A model generated the notes under the pieces. That model was not told where the DNA came from. It saw only the letters and a list, made by a program, of their open reading frames with translations, and searched no databases. From assembly GCA_940337035.1 (NCBI GenBank), contig CALNHX010002824.1:102736-166735 (forward strand): a DNA stretch of 64,000 nucleotides. Reading direction: 5' to 3'. The position numbers and the translations under genes were made by a program. Below are positions 11,450 through 18,624 of the stretch, piece by piece. Each line of letters starts with the position of its first letter. The stretch's first letter is position 1. Origin of the DNA: Agriotes lineatus. Lineage: Eukaryota > Arthropoda > Insecta > Coleoptera > Elateridae.

Positions 11450-11531
11450 CTGTGTCGGACTGCTGATAAGACTTATCTAAACCGTACTATTTGCGACTGT
11501 GTCGGGCTGCTGATAAGACTTATCTAAACCG
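11450..11531 (+). repeat. 47-bp direct duplication with dyad
   Basis: The segments 11450-11484 and 11497-11531 are nearly identical (one change in 35 bases) and each contains the palindrome GATAAGACTTATC. They lie just before the first gene's ATG and could be protein-binding sites for transcription or replication. Confidence 0.7.
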
Positions 11532-11535
11532 CAAA

Positions 11536-11802
11536 ATGACGTGTCTGCCTGCGCTCGATATCAATCAGCGTAAATGGGATTTCAGTAATCAGTTGGTGGC
11601 TTCGGATGATGCTGATAAGAAGAAGAAAAGAAAATACACCCGTCGTAGTATTCGAAAGTGGCACAAGCGATCTAAAACAGGCGGATTCCTTCCGATTTTA
11701 ATACCTCTGCTTGCGGGATTATCAACTAGAGGTGCAATACCTCTGTTGGCGAAATTATTAGCTGCCGGTGTTCTGGACCGTGACGCTCTTTGCATTCATT
11801 AA
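11536..11802 (+). CDS. pX-like (adenovirus core peptide-like) small protein
   Basis: This 88-residue basic protein starts at the ATG at 11536, after the terminal repeat. Its middle has a Lys/Arg-rich stretch followed by Lys-Thr-Gly-Gly-Phe-Leu-Pro-Ile-Leu-Ile-Pro-Leu, which resembles the hydrophobic core of adenovirus pX/mu. It clearly duplicates the C-terminal half of the phospholipase protein at 16513-17352: both share the Asp-Ile-Asn-Gln lead, the Ala-Ser motif, the basic run, the GGFLP motif and a Gly-Leu-Ser sequence, with strong nucleotide similarity. The copy lacks the phospholipase domain and ends differently after 'LLAAGVL'. Such peptides condense DNA or disturb membranes in adenovirus; the role here is inferred. 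Confidence 0.7.
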   Translation: MTCLPALDINQRKWDFSNQLVASDDADKKKKRKYTRRSIRKWHKRSKTGGFLPILIPLLAGLSTRGAIPLLAKLLAAGVLDRDALCIH

Positions 11803-11804
11803 TA

Positions 11805-12167
11805 ATGTGTCATCGTCCGCCACAAGTTCGTTTAGATTTTGTGATTTTTGGAGAAATCGATCATTTTAAATTGCATGACTTTCAGAGTGCGTGCGATAAA
11901 AATTTGGAAATATTTTTTACGATTAACGATGATGATGATGTAGTACCACGTCAGGCAAAACTTAAATATAATTTTATATTCGAAACTACTGTACAGTTAC
12001 AGGTATACAACTGGACCGGCGGCGGCGGTGGAAAAGTAAAGAGAAAAGAGCTAATAGCCTGTTTAAATTTACATCGTGATCGTAATTGTTCGAGCATTAC
12101 AAAGATAAATAATATCGATAAAAATCAGATATTAAAAAATAGTCCAGAAGCTGTGAGTTATATCTGA
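11805..12167 (+). CDS. Hypothetical protein (120 aa)
   Basis: The frame starts at the ATG at 11805, two bases after the stop of the pX-like gene, which suggests coupled expression. The protein has an acidic Asp run at about residues 42-45, a Gly-rich stretch (GGGGG) at about 72-76 followed by Lys/Arg, and no signal peptide or membrane segment. I do not recognise a family. Its frame and position between other element genes argue that it is real. Confidence 0.6.
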   Translation: MCHRPPQVRLDFVIFGEIDHFKLHDFQSACDKNLEIFFTINDDDDVVPRQAKLKYNFIFETTVQLQVYNWTGGGGGKVKRKELIACLNLHRDRNCSSITKINNIDKNQILKNSPEAVSYI

Positions 12168-12241
12168 TTTAAAAGTAAATGGTATCGTAAAATCTGATTA
12201 TTGTCTTCGTGGAACGTGAACGACCACCACCAGCAGCAGCC

Positions 12242-12691
12242 ATGAAACTTGTAGTCGATGTGCAGGGGTTCAATACAGCCGATAAAGTCTTCACACCAAA
12301 GGAATTGGCTGCCTATAATGGTAGCAGCGTAACCCATTATATTTTTAAGCCGCCCTTTGCATTTACTGCTTTACCGTCAAGTTTGCAAAAACAAGCTCAG
12401 TGGTTGATGAGGTATCACCATTGCATCGATTGGAACGAAGGATTTACTCCCGCCTATCAATTTCCAGCCATCTTACGGCGGATACTACGCGATGCTGATG
12501 TAATATATGTAAAAGGACGTGAAAAATCGTTGTTTATAAAACAATTTACTGAAAAGTGTGTACTTGAAGTGGAAGAGCATCCTAAATTTAATTTAGTTCA
12601 ACCGGCTTGCATGTATCATTTAAATCCAGTATGTTATTGCGCTCTTTCTAATGTATATCAGATATATAATAATTATGTAATGAATGTTTAA
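12242..12691 (+). CDS. Insect-Polinton protein, possibly RNase H/exonuclease-fold
   Basis: Start at the ATG at 12242; an in-frame GTG lies 33 bases upstream. The 149-residue product begins with a hydrophobic strand and Asp-Val-Gln-Gly-Phe, has Lys-Glu-Leu-Ala, a central Ile-Phe-Lys-Pro-Pro-Phe motif, Val-Ile-Tyr-Val-Lys-Gly, and near the C-terminus Cys-Tyr-Cys-Ala-Leu-Ser-Asn. This order of motifs is familiar from uncharacterised insect proteins linked to Mavericks. An Asp in the first strand and a late His/Cys-x-Ala-Leu motif resemble DEDD-type exonucleases, but the acidic residues are not all present. The fold assignment is tentative. Confidence 0.55.
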   Translation: MKLVVDVQGFNTADKVFTPKELAAYNGSSVTHYIFKPPFAFTALPSSLQKQAQWLMRYHHCIDWNEGFTPAYQFPAILRRILRDADVIYVKGREKSLFIKQFTEKCVLEVEEHPKFNLVQPACMYHLNPVCYCALSNVYQIYNNYVMNV

Positions 12692-12786
12692 ATACATGTA
12701 TATGTTATACTACGAGTTTTATTTGTGGAATAACCCCCCAATGAACGAAGGAGGAAGCCGTCAAAGGTAACAACAGCAGAACAGTG

Positions 12787-12820
12787 TATAAATGAGCATT
12801 CTAAGTTTGAAAAAATTAGT
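12787..12820 (+). promoter_or_regulatory. Core promoter of metalloprotease gene
   Basis: TATAAAT begins at about 12787 and is followed 31 bases later by TTAGT, a near match to the arthropod initiator TCAGT. The spacing is ideal for a TATA plus initiator promoter. The ATG at 12844 lies about 25 bases downstream. Confidence 0.5.
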
Positions 12821-12843
12821 AATCGTATTGAAGTGGTAAGGTA

Positions 12844-14493
12844 ATGATGTCGTCGTTGCTATCTGCAATCTGTATCATCATTATAGCATGCGGTGACGTA
12901 GTAGTCGTCGTTGCTAACAATAATGGAAATAATTCTGACGTTGATTATAATGTTGTACATTTTCTATATCGCTATGGATATTTGGATGTATCTAATGAAC
13001 AACAATTGCAATTATTAAATATGAATTCGCCAGAATATAAGTTAGCTCTAACGAAATTTCAAGAATTCTATCGATTTCCAATCAACGGAGGAAATTTAAA
13101 CAGCGAAATGGAACAACTGGTGGAAGAAAAAAGATGTGGGGTCCCAGATATTAGCACATACGTGCTTCATCCTACGAAATGGACCACAAATATTATTACC
13201 TGGAATTTTCATGGCGAGAGCAACGAAGAATTAGTAACATCTAAAGCAGCATTTGAACTATGGAATCGATATACGAATATAACGTTTAAACAAACAGATC
13301 AGAATCCTATGATTTTAATATCGTATCAAGCAGCTCGCCATAGGTATCAAGGAAAATCAGAAGTGTGCACTTTCGAACTAGCCGGTGATTCATTGGCACA
13401 CGCTTATTTTCCCGACGGTAAAAACAGCGTGGTGGAAATTCATATTTTAAAAACCAAAGAGTGGTATGTTGGAACGGGAATTTTACCTAATGGAAAGATA
13501 AGTTTATATACTGCTCTGGTTCACGAAATCGGACACGCTTTAGGACTACATCATTCGCCTATTAAATCCTCCGTCATGTATCCCTATTATTCGAGGGGAA
13601 GCGAGGAGAAATTCAACGTATCAACTATTAAACTAGATTATGACGATAAATCAGGTATTCAAGCGTTATACGGAGGAAACATTATAAAACGTAAACATAA
13701 AGAAAAAACTACTACATCTCCTTCTACTACAAACAAAGCAGCGACGGCGGCGGCGGCGGTAGAAGCAGTAACGGCGAGAAAAGCAGAAAAAACAGCAGAC
13801 TTGTGTTCGTTAGCTAAATTTCTCAATACATTCCTAATTGTAAATGAAAAGTTGTATATATTTTATAAGAAATACGTATGGATCATTCCCTTAGAAAGTC
13901 GAAAATATAACGATCCCGAATTAATTACCGATTGGTTAACGTTTTTACCGAGAAATTTTACAGAAATCACAGCTATATATCAACGTCCAAATGGAGAGAT
14001 AATCTTTTTTATTGAATCAAGTATTTATATTACATCGTATCCGGGATTTAAACTTTTAAAGCCTGCTTTTCCCAATACGGCTTTAGGATTAAGACGTTCG
14101 TTAAAAATTAACGGCGCTGTTAATACGAACGCAGGTCAGACCTATATATTTTTCGATGGCCACTACAACCTTCTATTAAACGAATGCACGTTTCAATATA
14201 TCAGATATGGTTTGAATAGTATAGTGTTTCCGGGAATACCGAATTCGTTTAAATCCGTCTTTAGATATATAGATGGGCACATTTATTTCTTTAACAAAAA
14301 AGGCTATTATAAATACAACGAATTCACAAATATCATAACAGAAGGTGGCAAAAAGAACTTAGACATATTCGGAATAAATTGTCCACGAGAGAGCATTCTA
14401 CAACAAATACAGAAATTATTAAGCAATTTAATGTCTTTACGAATGGACGACGACGACGACGACGATGACTACTACAACGACTACGATGATTAG
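12844..14493 (+). CDS. Secreted matrix metalloprotease with hemopexin-like domain
   Basis: A 549-residue matrixin. Residues 1-25 form a hydrophobic signal peptide. The propeptide carries the cysteine switch Arg-Cys-Gly-Val-Pro-Asp with Cys98. The catalytic domain follows, with the zinc site His-Glu-Ile-Gly-His-Ala-Leu-Gly-Leu-His-His (His227, Glu228, His231, His237) and the Met-turn Val-Met-Tyr-Pro (Met245). A Thr/Ala/Lys-rich linker (about 281-318) leads to a C-terminal region of Phe/Tyr/Gly-rich repeats resembling hemopexin blades, and a run of eight Asp at the end. This is the animal MMP layout, complete and open. Known viral MMPs occur in some insect DNA viruses, where tissue-matrix degradation is proposed. 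Here it sits inside the Polinton with its own promoter, so it is cargo captured from a host or virus. Confidence 0.92.
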   Translation: MMSSLLSAICIIIIACGDVVVVVANNNGNNSDVDYNVVHFLYRYGYLDVSNEQQLQLLNMNSPEYKLALTKFQEFYRFPINGGNLNSEMEQLVEEKRCGVPDISTYVLHPTKWTTNIITWNFHGESNEELVTSKAAFELWNRYTNITFKQTDQNPMILISYQAARHRYQGKSEVCTFELAGDSLAHAYFPDGKNSVVEIHILKTKEWYVGTGILPNGKISLYTALVHEIGHALGLHHSPIKSSVMYPYYSRGSEEKFNVSTIKLDYDDKSGIQALYGGNIIKRKHKEKTTTSPSTTNKAATAAAAVEAVTARKAEKTADLCSLAKFLNTFLIVNEKLYIFYKKYVWIIPLESRKYNDPELITDWLTFLPRNFTEITAIYQRPNGEIIFFIESSIYITSYPGFKLLKPAFPNTALGLRRSLKINGAVNTNAGQTYIFFDGHYNLLLNECTFQYIRYGLNSIVFPGIPNSFKSVFRYIDGHIYFFNKKGYYKYNEFTNIITEGGKKNLDIFGINCPRESILQQIQKLLSNLMSLRMDDDDDDDDYYNDYDD

Positions 14494-14639
14494 TATTGTG
14501 CTCTTCAAGTCTACATGAGAAATATTTTAGTTGAATTCGTTCAATTTAACATTGTTTCTTATGGAAAAGTAGCACAAATCACGTAGAAAACAGGGGCCCC
14601 CGGAAGTAATAGTTCCGTTGTCGGTACGTGCAAACAATT

Positions 14640-14675
14640 ATAAAGATTATTATAAAACTGAAAAAGTTTCAGTTA
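14640..14675 (+). promoter_or_regulatory. Core promoter upstream of 14678 gene
   Basis: TATAAAG at about 14640 is followed 32 bases later by TCAGT, a perfect arthropod initiator at 14669-14673. The ATG at 14678 would lie within ten bases of the transcription start, and this supports that ATG over the upstream TTG at 14618. Confidence 0.5.
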
Positions 14676-14677
14676 CA

Positions 14678-15832
14678 ATGTTTTCCCCCTCCGCCTCCTC
14701 CTCATCCCCCTACTTGGGTGGTTGTGATTGTATTCGGTGCAGCGATATTCAATCGTTTTTGAAGCGCGCGAAATCAAGACAATCGCCAATATTTGTTGAT
14801 GATGATGATGATGAGCCTATAGCTAAAAGAACAAGAGGTGACGACGAGTGTAATTCGTTTTACCCCGCCAAAATCAGTTTACCTGCACCACCTGATTATC
14901 TGTTGTTTAATAAATTGTTTAATAAATGGGAAGATACCATGGATACTAATGAACAAGAACAACCGGCGGAGGATCTTAGAAAAAAGCGTTCAAACGATGA
15001 AGATGACGATGATGTCGAGACTAAAAGAATAAAAACACACCACCACCACCACCCTAATTCGTTCTTCGAAAACAGTGTAGTAGTACCACCTGATTATGGA
15101 TGGGAAGATGCGATTGAATTTCCATTGGTGAGAGATGGGGAGACGAACAACAAAGTTATTAAATTTGATCACGTGATAGGAAATGCGCAGTACTTTCTCA
15201 CAACAAATAGTTGGGAACATAAGAAAGTTGTTACCGTTGGCTTTAATACACAATGTAACAGTGAAGGTTTAAGTTTGGAACCAGTAGTACAAGTCTTATG
15301 CATCAGATGCATGGATATAGCTGAAACTGATAAAGCTATATGTTTAAATCAGTTTCAATGGCAACAATTGCTACAATTACAACCAGAAATAACGGCATAC
15401 CTATTGGAATACAATTATAAGCCGGAATTTTTAACAGACAAGTGCAGTGTCATTAAAGAACTGATACAGGGTAGTGCACATCAGTGTCGATTAATGCTAT
15501 CAGAATTTAAAAGATTGATTGAATTACAAGATGTGATTAATTATCGTCTTAAACAAGCAGATGTCTATGAGGTAAACAAATTTATTAATATCCTAATACA
15601 ACAAACTGCGCACTACGGTCAACAATATACCGATGATGGAATTCTACAAGATGCTAGAATGCTGTTAAATACAGAACTAAGTTACAAGTCCTATGAAATA
15701 CTCTGTGCTCTGGAAATATTGAATTTACATCGAAATCGTTTTCTTATTGCAGTCAAAAGATTACGTAAGCTATGGTGTAATCAAGCAAATGCTGCTGTCG
15801 CTGCTTTATCAGAAATTACAACAACATCTTAA
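14678..15832 (+). CDS. Nuclear-type protein with possible PC4-like ssDNA-binding domain
   Basis: A 384-residue protein. The N-terminal half is low-complexity: Ser run, Cys-x-Cys-x-x-Cys, two Asp-rich tracts each followed by basic Lys-Arg sequences that fit nuclear localisation signals, and a His run. The middle (about residues 155-240) alternates strands and ends in Ala-Ile-Cys-Leu-x-x-x-Gln-Trp-x-x-Leu (about 219-235), the signature of the PC4/p15 transcription coactivator fold. The C-terminal 150 residues are helical and unrecognised. If the PC4 reading is right, the protein would bind single-stranded DNA in replication or late transcription. I infer this from motif order alone. Confidence 0.6.
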   Translation: MFSPSASSSSPYLGGCDCIRCSDIQSFLKRAKSRQSPIFVDDDDDEPIAKRTRGDDECNSFYPAKISLPAPPDYLLFNKLFNKWEDTMDTNEQEQPAEDLRKKRSNDEDDDDVETKRIKTHHHHHPNSFFENSVVVPPDYGWEDAIEFPLVRDGETNNKVIKFDHVIGNAQYFLTTNSWEHKKVVTVGFNTQCNSEGLSLEPVVQVLCIRCMDIAETDKAICLNQFQWQQLLQLQPEITAYLLEYNYKPEFLTDKCSVIKELIQGSAHQCRLMLSEFKRLIELQDVINYRLKQADVYEVNKFINILIQQTAHYGQQYTDDGILQDARMLLNTELSYKSYEILCALEILNLHRNRFLIAVKRLRKLWCNQANAAVAALSEITTTS

Positions 15833-15871
15833 TAATCTTAGTGATTTACGTTCAATGCTGACAGTGTACTC

Positions 15872-15880
15872 TATAAAAAG
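15872..15880 (+). promoter_or_regulatory. TATA box before membrane protein gene
   Basis: TATAAAAAG lies 43 bases before the ATG at 15923, in a 90-base gap between genes. No clear TCAGT initiator is seen at the expected spacing. Confidence 0.4.
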
Positions 15881-15922
15881 GGAAACATTTGAAAAATTTC
15901 GTCTATTATCACTTGGGAATTC

Positions 15923-16423
15923 ATGATGATGATGAATCTCACATCGATAATCCTGCTTAGTTTGCTTACACCTGAAAAGGAATTAATTGTAAGTAAACCG
16001 GTCGCTGCAACGAGAGCGTACATTTATCCAGAATTCGGAGACCACCACCGACCTCAAACCAATGAAACTTTAGCATGGCCCGCTAAATGGCTTCTTATGA
16101 CAATGGACTATTTTTCGAATGGTCATGAATATTATGTATATCGTATAAATTTAAGTAGATTTAAGAATAACAACAACGAAACATTTCTATTTTATAAAAT
16201 TAGATTTAAGATTAACCATAATGTAACAGAGGAAACTGATTGGAGAATAGAAATATGGAATTTAAATAATTCTAGTATAGATGGTGTTAGTTTTGAGTGG
16301 ATAGCGCCACCTAGTGACGACAGTTGTCAATTAGTAATCATTGTTCTTGCCTATGTATTATCGGCTGTATTATTCACAACATGTATACTAAGTTTTATTT
16401 TGTTGTACAAAATGCGGCAATAA
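15923..16423 (+). CDS. Type I membrane glycoprotein (unknown)
   Basis: A 166-residue protein with an N-terminal hydrophobic segment (about 5-16) that fits a signal peptide, an ectodomain with five or six Asn-x-Ser/Thr sequons, and one strong transmembrane helix at about 139-161 followed by a short Lys-Met-Arg tail. The topology is that of a small envelope or surface glycoprotein. I find no known fusion-protein features (no cysteine-rich core, no heptad repeats), so entry or envelope function is conjecture. Its place between regulatory and capsid genes suggests a virion or cell-surface role. Confidence 0.65.
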   Translation: MMMMNLTSIILLSLLTPEKELIVSKPVAATRAYIYPEFGDHHRPQTNETLAWPAKWLLMTMDYFSNGHEYYVYRINLSRFKNNNNETFLFYKIRFKINHNVTEETDWRIEIWNLNNSSIDGVSFEWIAPPSDDSCQLVIIVLAYVLSAVLFTTCILSFILLYKMRQ

Positions 16424-16477
16424 ATGTATAAAATATCGGTTGTTGTTTTATTTCTCTTTCTATCTTCGAAAAAAAGG

Positions 16478-16485
16478 TATAAATA
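16478..16485 (+). promoter_or_regulatory. TATA box before phospholipase gene
   Basis: TATAAATA sits 35 bases upstream of the ATG at 16513. A start about 30 bases downstream of the box would leave a very short leader. No TCAGT is present. Confidence 0.4.
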
Positions 16486-16512
16486 GAAGTGCTATATGAC
16501 GCATGCTCCTAA

Positions 16513-17352
16513 ATGACGTTAGCACGAGGACGTTGTAAGAAGGTAAAAAAAACTTGTCTTCGTCGAAGAAAAGCTAAAGCTGGTAGTGGTATAGTTAACA
16601 GTCTAATCAATAATTTACCTTTTGAGCTTCATTTACCTGGGAATTATCAGTATTGTGGGCCCGGAACGCGCTTAAAAGAACGTCTTACACGAGGTGATCC
16701 CGGTATAAATGCGTTAGATCGTTTATGTAAACAGCACGATATTCAATATTCTCTTAATCGAGATAATTTGGAAGCTAGACATATAGCAGATAAAGCATTA
16801 GAAGAAGGAGCCTGGCAAATATTCAATTCAAACAACGCTAGTTACGGGGAGAAGGCCGCTGCTTGGCTCGTTACAACGATAATGAAAACTAAACAGAAAT
16901 TTGGAATGGGTATGATAAAGAAGAAGAAAAGAAAGTCTCGCATTTTAAAATTACCTAAAAATGGAATGGGAAGAGGACTTATACCGTTTGATATTAATCA
17001 GTTGGCGGCTTCGGCTGATGTTGTTAAGAAAAGAAAATGCCGTCGGCGTCGTCGACCTAAAACAGGCGGATTTCTTCCGTTTTTAATACCTCTGTTTGCG
17101 GGACTATCAGCTGCCGGTGCTCTGGCCGGTGGCGCATCTGGCATAGCGAAAGCTATAAATGATTCCAAAGCAGCTAAAAAACAAATGGAAGAAGCGAACC
17201 GACATAATAGTACCATGGAAGCTATCGCCTTAGGGAAAAAATTAGGTGGCGGCGGAAGAAAAACGAAAAAAAAGAGGAGAGCCAAGTGTCCTACTAAAAA
17301 AAAGGCCGCCGCCGGAGGAGCTCTATATTTAAAACCGTATCCAAAAAACTAA
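16513..17352 (+). CDS. Phospholipase A2-pX virion protein
   Basis: A 279-residue very basic protein. Residues 35-85 hold a parvovirus-type phospholipase A2 domain: calcium loop Tyr47-Cys48-Gly49-Pro50-Gly51 and catalytic pair His75-Asp76 in Leu-Cys-Lys-Gln-His-Asp. After a helical and Lys-rich linker, residues 183-216 form a GGFLPFLIPLF segment with Ala/Gly-rich continuation, like adenovirus pX, preceded by an Arg run. The end is Lys/Gly-rich. In parvoviruses the phospholipase opens endosomal membranes, and the same role in entry is inferred. The gene ends with CCA AAA AAC TAA, so the stop immediately follows a slippery heptamer, and the protease frame begins in the -1 phase at the same place. 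A shortened paralogue of the pX part lies at 11536-11802. Confidence 0.9.
   Translation: MTLARGRCKKVKKTCLRRRKAKAGSGIVNSLINNLPFELHLPGNYQYCGPGTRLKERLTRGDPGINALDRLCKQHDIQYSLNRDNLEARHIADKALEEGAWQIFNSNNASYGEKAAAWLVTTIMKTKQKFGMGMIKKKKRKSRILKLPKNGMGRGLIPFDINQLAASADVVKKRKCRRRRRPKTGGFLPFLIPLFAGLSAAGALAGGASGIAKAINDSKAAKKQMEEANRHNSTMEAIALGKKLGGGGRKTKKKRRAKCPTKKKAAAGGALYLKPYPKN
17343..17349 (+). promoter_or_regulatory. Candidate -1 ribosomal frameshift site A_AAA_AAC
   Basis: In the phospholipase frame the last codons read CCA AAA AAC, followed by TAA. The heptamer A AAA AAC is a canonical -1 slippery sequence. A -1 slip moves ribosomes directly into the protease frame, which has no ATG before its conserved N-terminal region. 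No strong hairpin or pseudoknot is evident 5-9 bases downstream; a perfect 8-bp AT stem at 17393-17420 is probably too far away. Confidence 0.6.
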
Positions 17353-17699
17353 TTAGATTGCCTCAAAGAGCGTTATCGGATTCAGATTTAATAAAATATG
17401 CAAAAAATGTACCATATTTTCGAGGTGTATACATGCGTGACGACCTACCTAAAACACCTTGGCATAACGAGAGCGGTATTGTAAATTTGGATAGTGCAAA
17501 GGGGATGGGAACACACTGGGTAGCATATAAAAAGCGCGGATCTATAGTAAAATATTTCGATAGTTTTGGTGATTTACAGCCACCCGTGGAAATTATTCGA
17601 TATTTTAAAGGTTGTAGAATCTTTTACAACTACGAACGAAAACAAAAATTTGATACCGTTATTTGCGGACATCTATGTCTGGATTTTCTATATAAATAG
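17343..17699 (+). CDS. Adenain-like cysteine protease
   Basis: This is the maturation protease typical of Polintons and adenoviruses (C5/Ulp1 fold), which cleaves capsid precursors. The catalytic order His-Asp-Cys is clear: His at 17514 in Gly-Thr-His-Trp-Val, Asp at 17559 in Tyr-Phe-Asp-Ser-Phe-Gly, and Cys at 17664 in Ile-Cys-Gly-His-Leu-Cys, with an oxyanion-type Gln upstream. The frame is open from 17298 but contains no ATG before Met at 17433, which would remove the conserved N-terminal Pro-Tyr-Phe-Arg-Gly-Val motif. The first possible codon is TTG at 17358. It lies in the -1 frame of the phospholipase gene, so I propose translation by frameshifting at 17343-17349. Splicing or a non-ATG start are alternatives. 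Confidence 0.88.
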   Translation, partial: KKLIRLPQRALSDSDLIKYAKNVPYFRGVYMRDDLPKTPWHNESGIVNLDSAKGMGTHWVAYKKRGSIVKYFDSFGDLQPPVEIIRYFKGCRIFYNYERKQKFDTVICGHLCLDFLYK

Positions 17700-17728
17700 C
17701 GTAACTTAAGCTCATCTGAACATTAGTT

Positions 17729-18433
17729 ATGTCTCTGTTACTCTTACTAGAAGGAGCAGGTAATATACTAGAGGCATCTTATCGCGAACCGATACGATTA
17801 GATCCGAAGAAAAGTTATCTGGTTGCTCTGAGAGGATTTTACGGATGTAATTCTATTAAAAATATTCACGAGGGAAACGACAAATTTTATTACAAAGACG
17901 ATAAAGGTACAACTCAAACTATACATATACAACACGGTTCATACGAAATAGATCACCTTAACGAATATTTAGAGAATCACATTAGTCCTAAAGGTAGTTT
18001 TCGATTGTGGGCAAACAATTCTACGCTACAAGTAGAATTTAAAAGCGTTTACGAGGTGGATTTTTCACAACCAGATTCTATTGGGCGTATGCTAGGTTTT
18101 AAACCTTTACAATATCAAGCGGATAAAAAGCACGCTTCCGAATTAGACATTCAAATCGTTAAGCATACAAACGTATACGTGGAATGTAACATTATTAAAG
18201 GAGCGTATCGTAATAATTTACCTGCTCATATTTTATACGGCTTTAGTATAGGTGTAGAACCTGGCTATCGTATGGATGTTGTACCGTTTAGTCCTATATA
18301 TTTAGAAGCGAGTGTCGAAACAATACACAATATAGAGCTGCGTTTCGTCGATCAAAAGGGTGAACTTATCGATTTCGGAAACGAATTGGCGAGTATATTG
18401 CTTGAAATCAAAGAAAATGGGGATCGATTTTAA
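17729..18433 (+). CDS. Minor capsid (penton-type) protein
   Basis: A 234-residue protein starting 29 bases after the protease stop. It shows the features of the Polinton penton-like single jelly-roll protein: an N-terminal Leu-rich start with a Tyr-x-Val-Ala-Leu strand, the Met-Leu-Gly-Phe motif, and the C-terminal Asn-Ile-Ile-Lys-Gly-Ala-Tyr then Gly-x-x-Pro-Gly-Tyr and an Ile-Glu-Leu-Arg-Phe-Val-Asp strand. It would form the capsid vertices together with the major capsid protein. Its 3' end overlaps the next small gene by 17 bases. Confidence 0.85.
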   Translation: MSLLLLLEGAGNILEASYREPIRLDPKKSYLVALRGFYGCNSIKNIHEGNDKFYYKDDKGTTQTIHIQHGSYEIDHLNEYLENHISPKGSFRLWANNSTLQVEFKSVYEVDFSQPDSIGRMLGFKPLQYQADKKHASELDIQIVKHTNVYVECNIIKGAYRNNLPAHILYGFSIGVEPGYRMDVVPFSPIYLEASVETIHNIELRFVDQKGELIDFGNELASILLEIKENGDRF

Positions 18434-18614
18434 TAACCCTAGTAGTAGTAGTAATTACGGTCAAAAAAATGTTCAATCACGGGCGACGACGAAAAAGTAT
18501 AAAAGAAGGTATGGATCCAGCGTAAAGTTTAATAGGTTTCAAACCAGAGTCAAGCTTACACGTCAAGAACGTGACTTCTTAAGTCATCAATTGGGACTTG
18601 AAGTGAAGAAGTGA
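18417..18614 (+). CDS. Small basic protein between capsid genes
   Basis: A 65-residue frame beginning at the ATG at 18417 inside the end of the minor capsid gene, in another frame, and ending ten bases before the major capsid gene. It has a Ser/Asn-rich N-terminus, a Lys/Arg-rich middle and ends in Leu-Thr-Arg-Gln-Glu-Arg-Asp-Phe-Leu and a Leu-Gly-Leu motif. Polintons often carry a small protein of this kind at this place. The function is unknown; a capsid cement or DNA-binding peptide is possible. Confidence 0.55.
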   Translation: MGIDFNNPSSSSNYGQKNVQSRATTKKYKRRYGSSVKFNRFQTRVKLTRQERDFLSHQLGLEVKK

Positions 18615-18624
18615 ACCACACAAA

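Noticed and set aside
17433..17699. Protease starting at the first ATG (17433)
   Set aside because: This would cut off the conserved N-terminal Tyr-Phe-Arg-Gly motif just upstream, so a shift or non-ATG start fits better.
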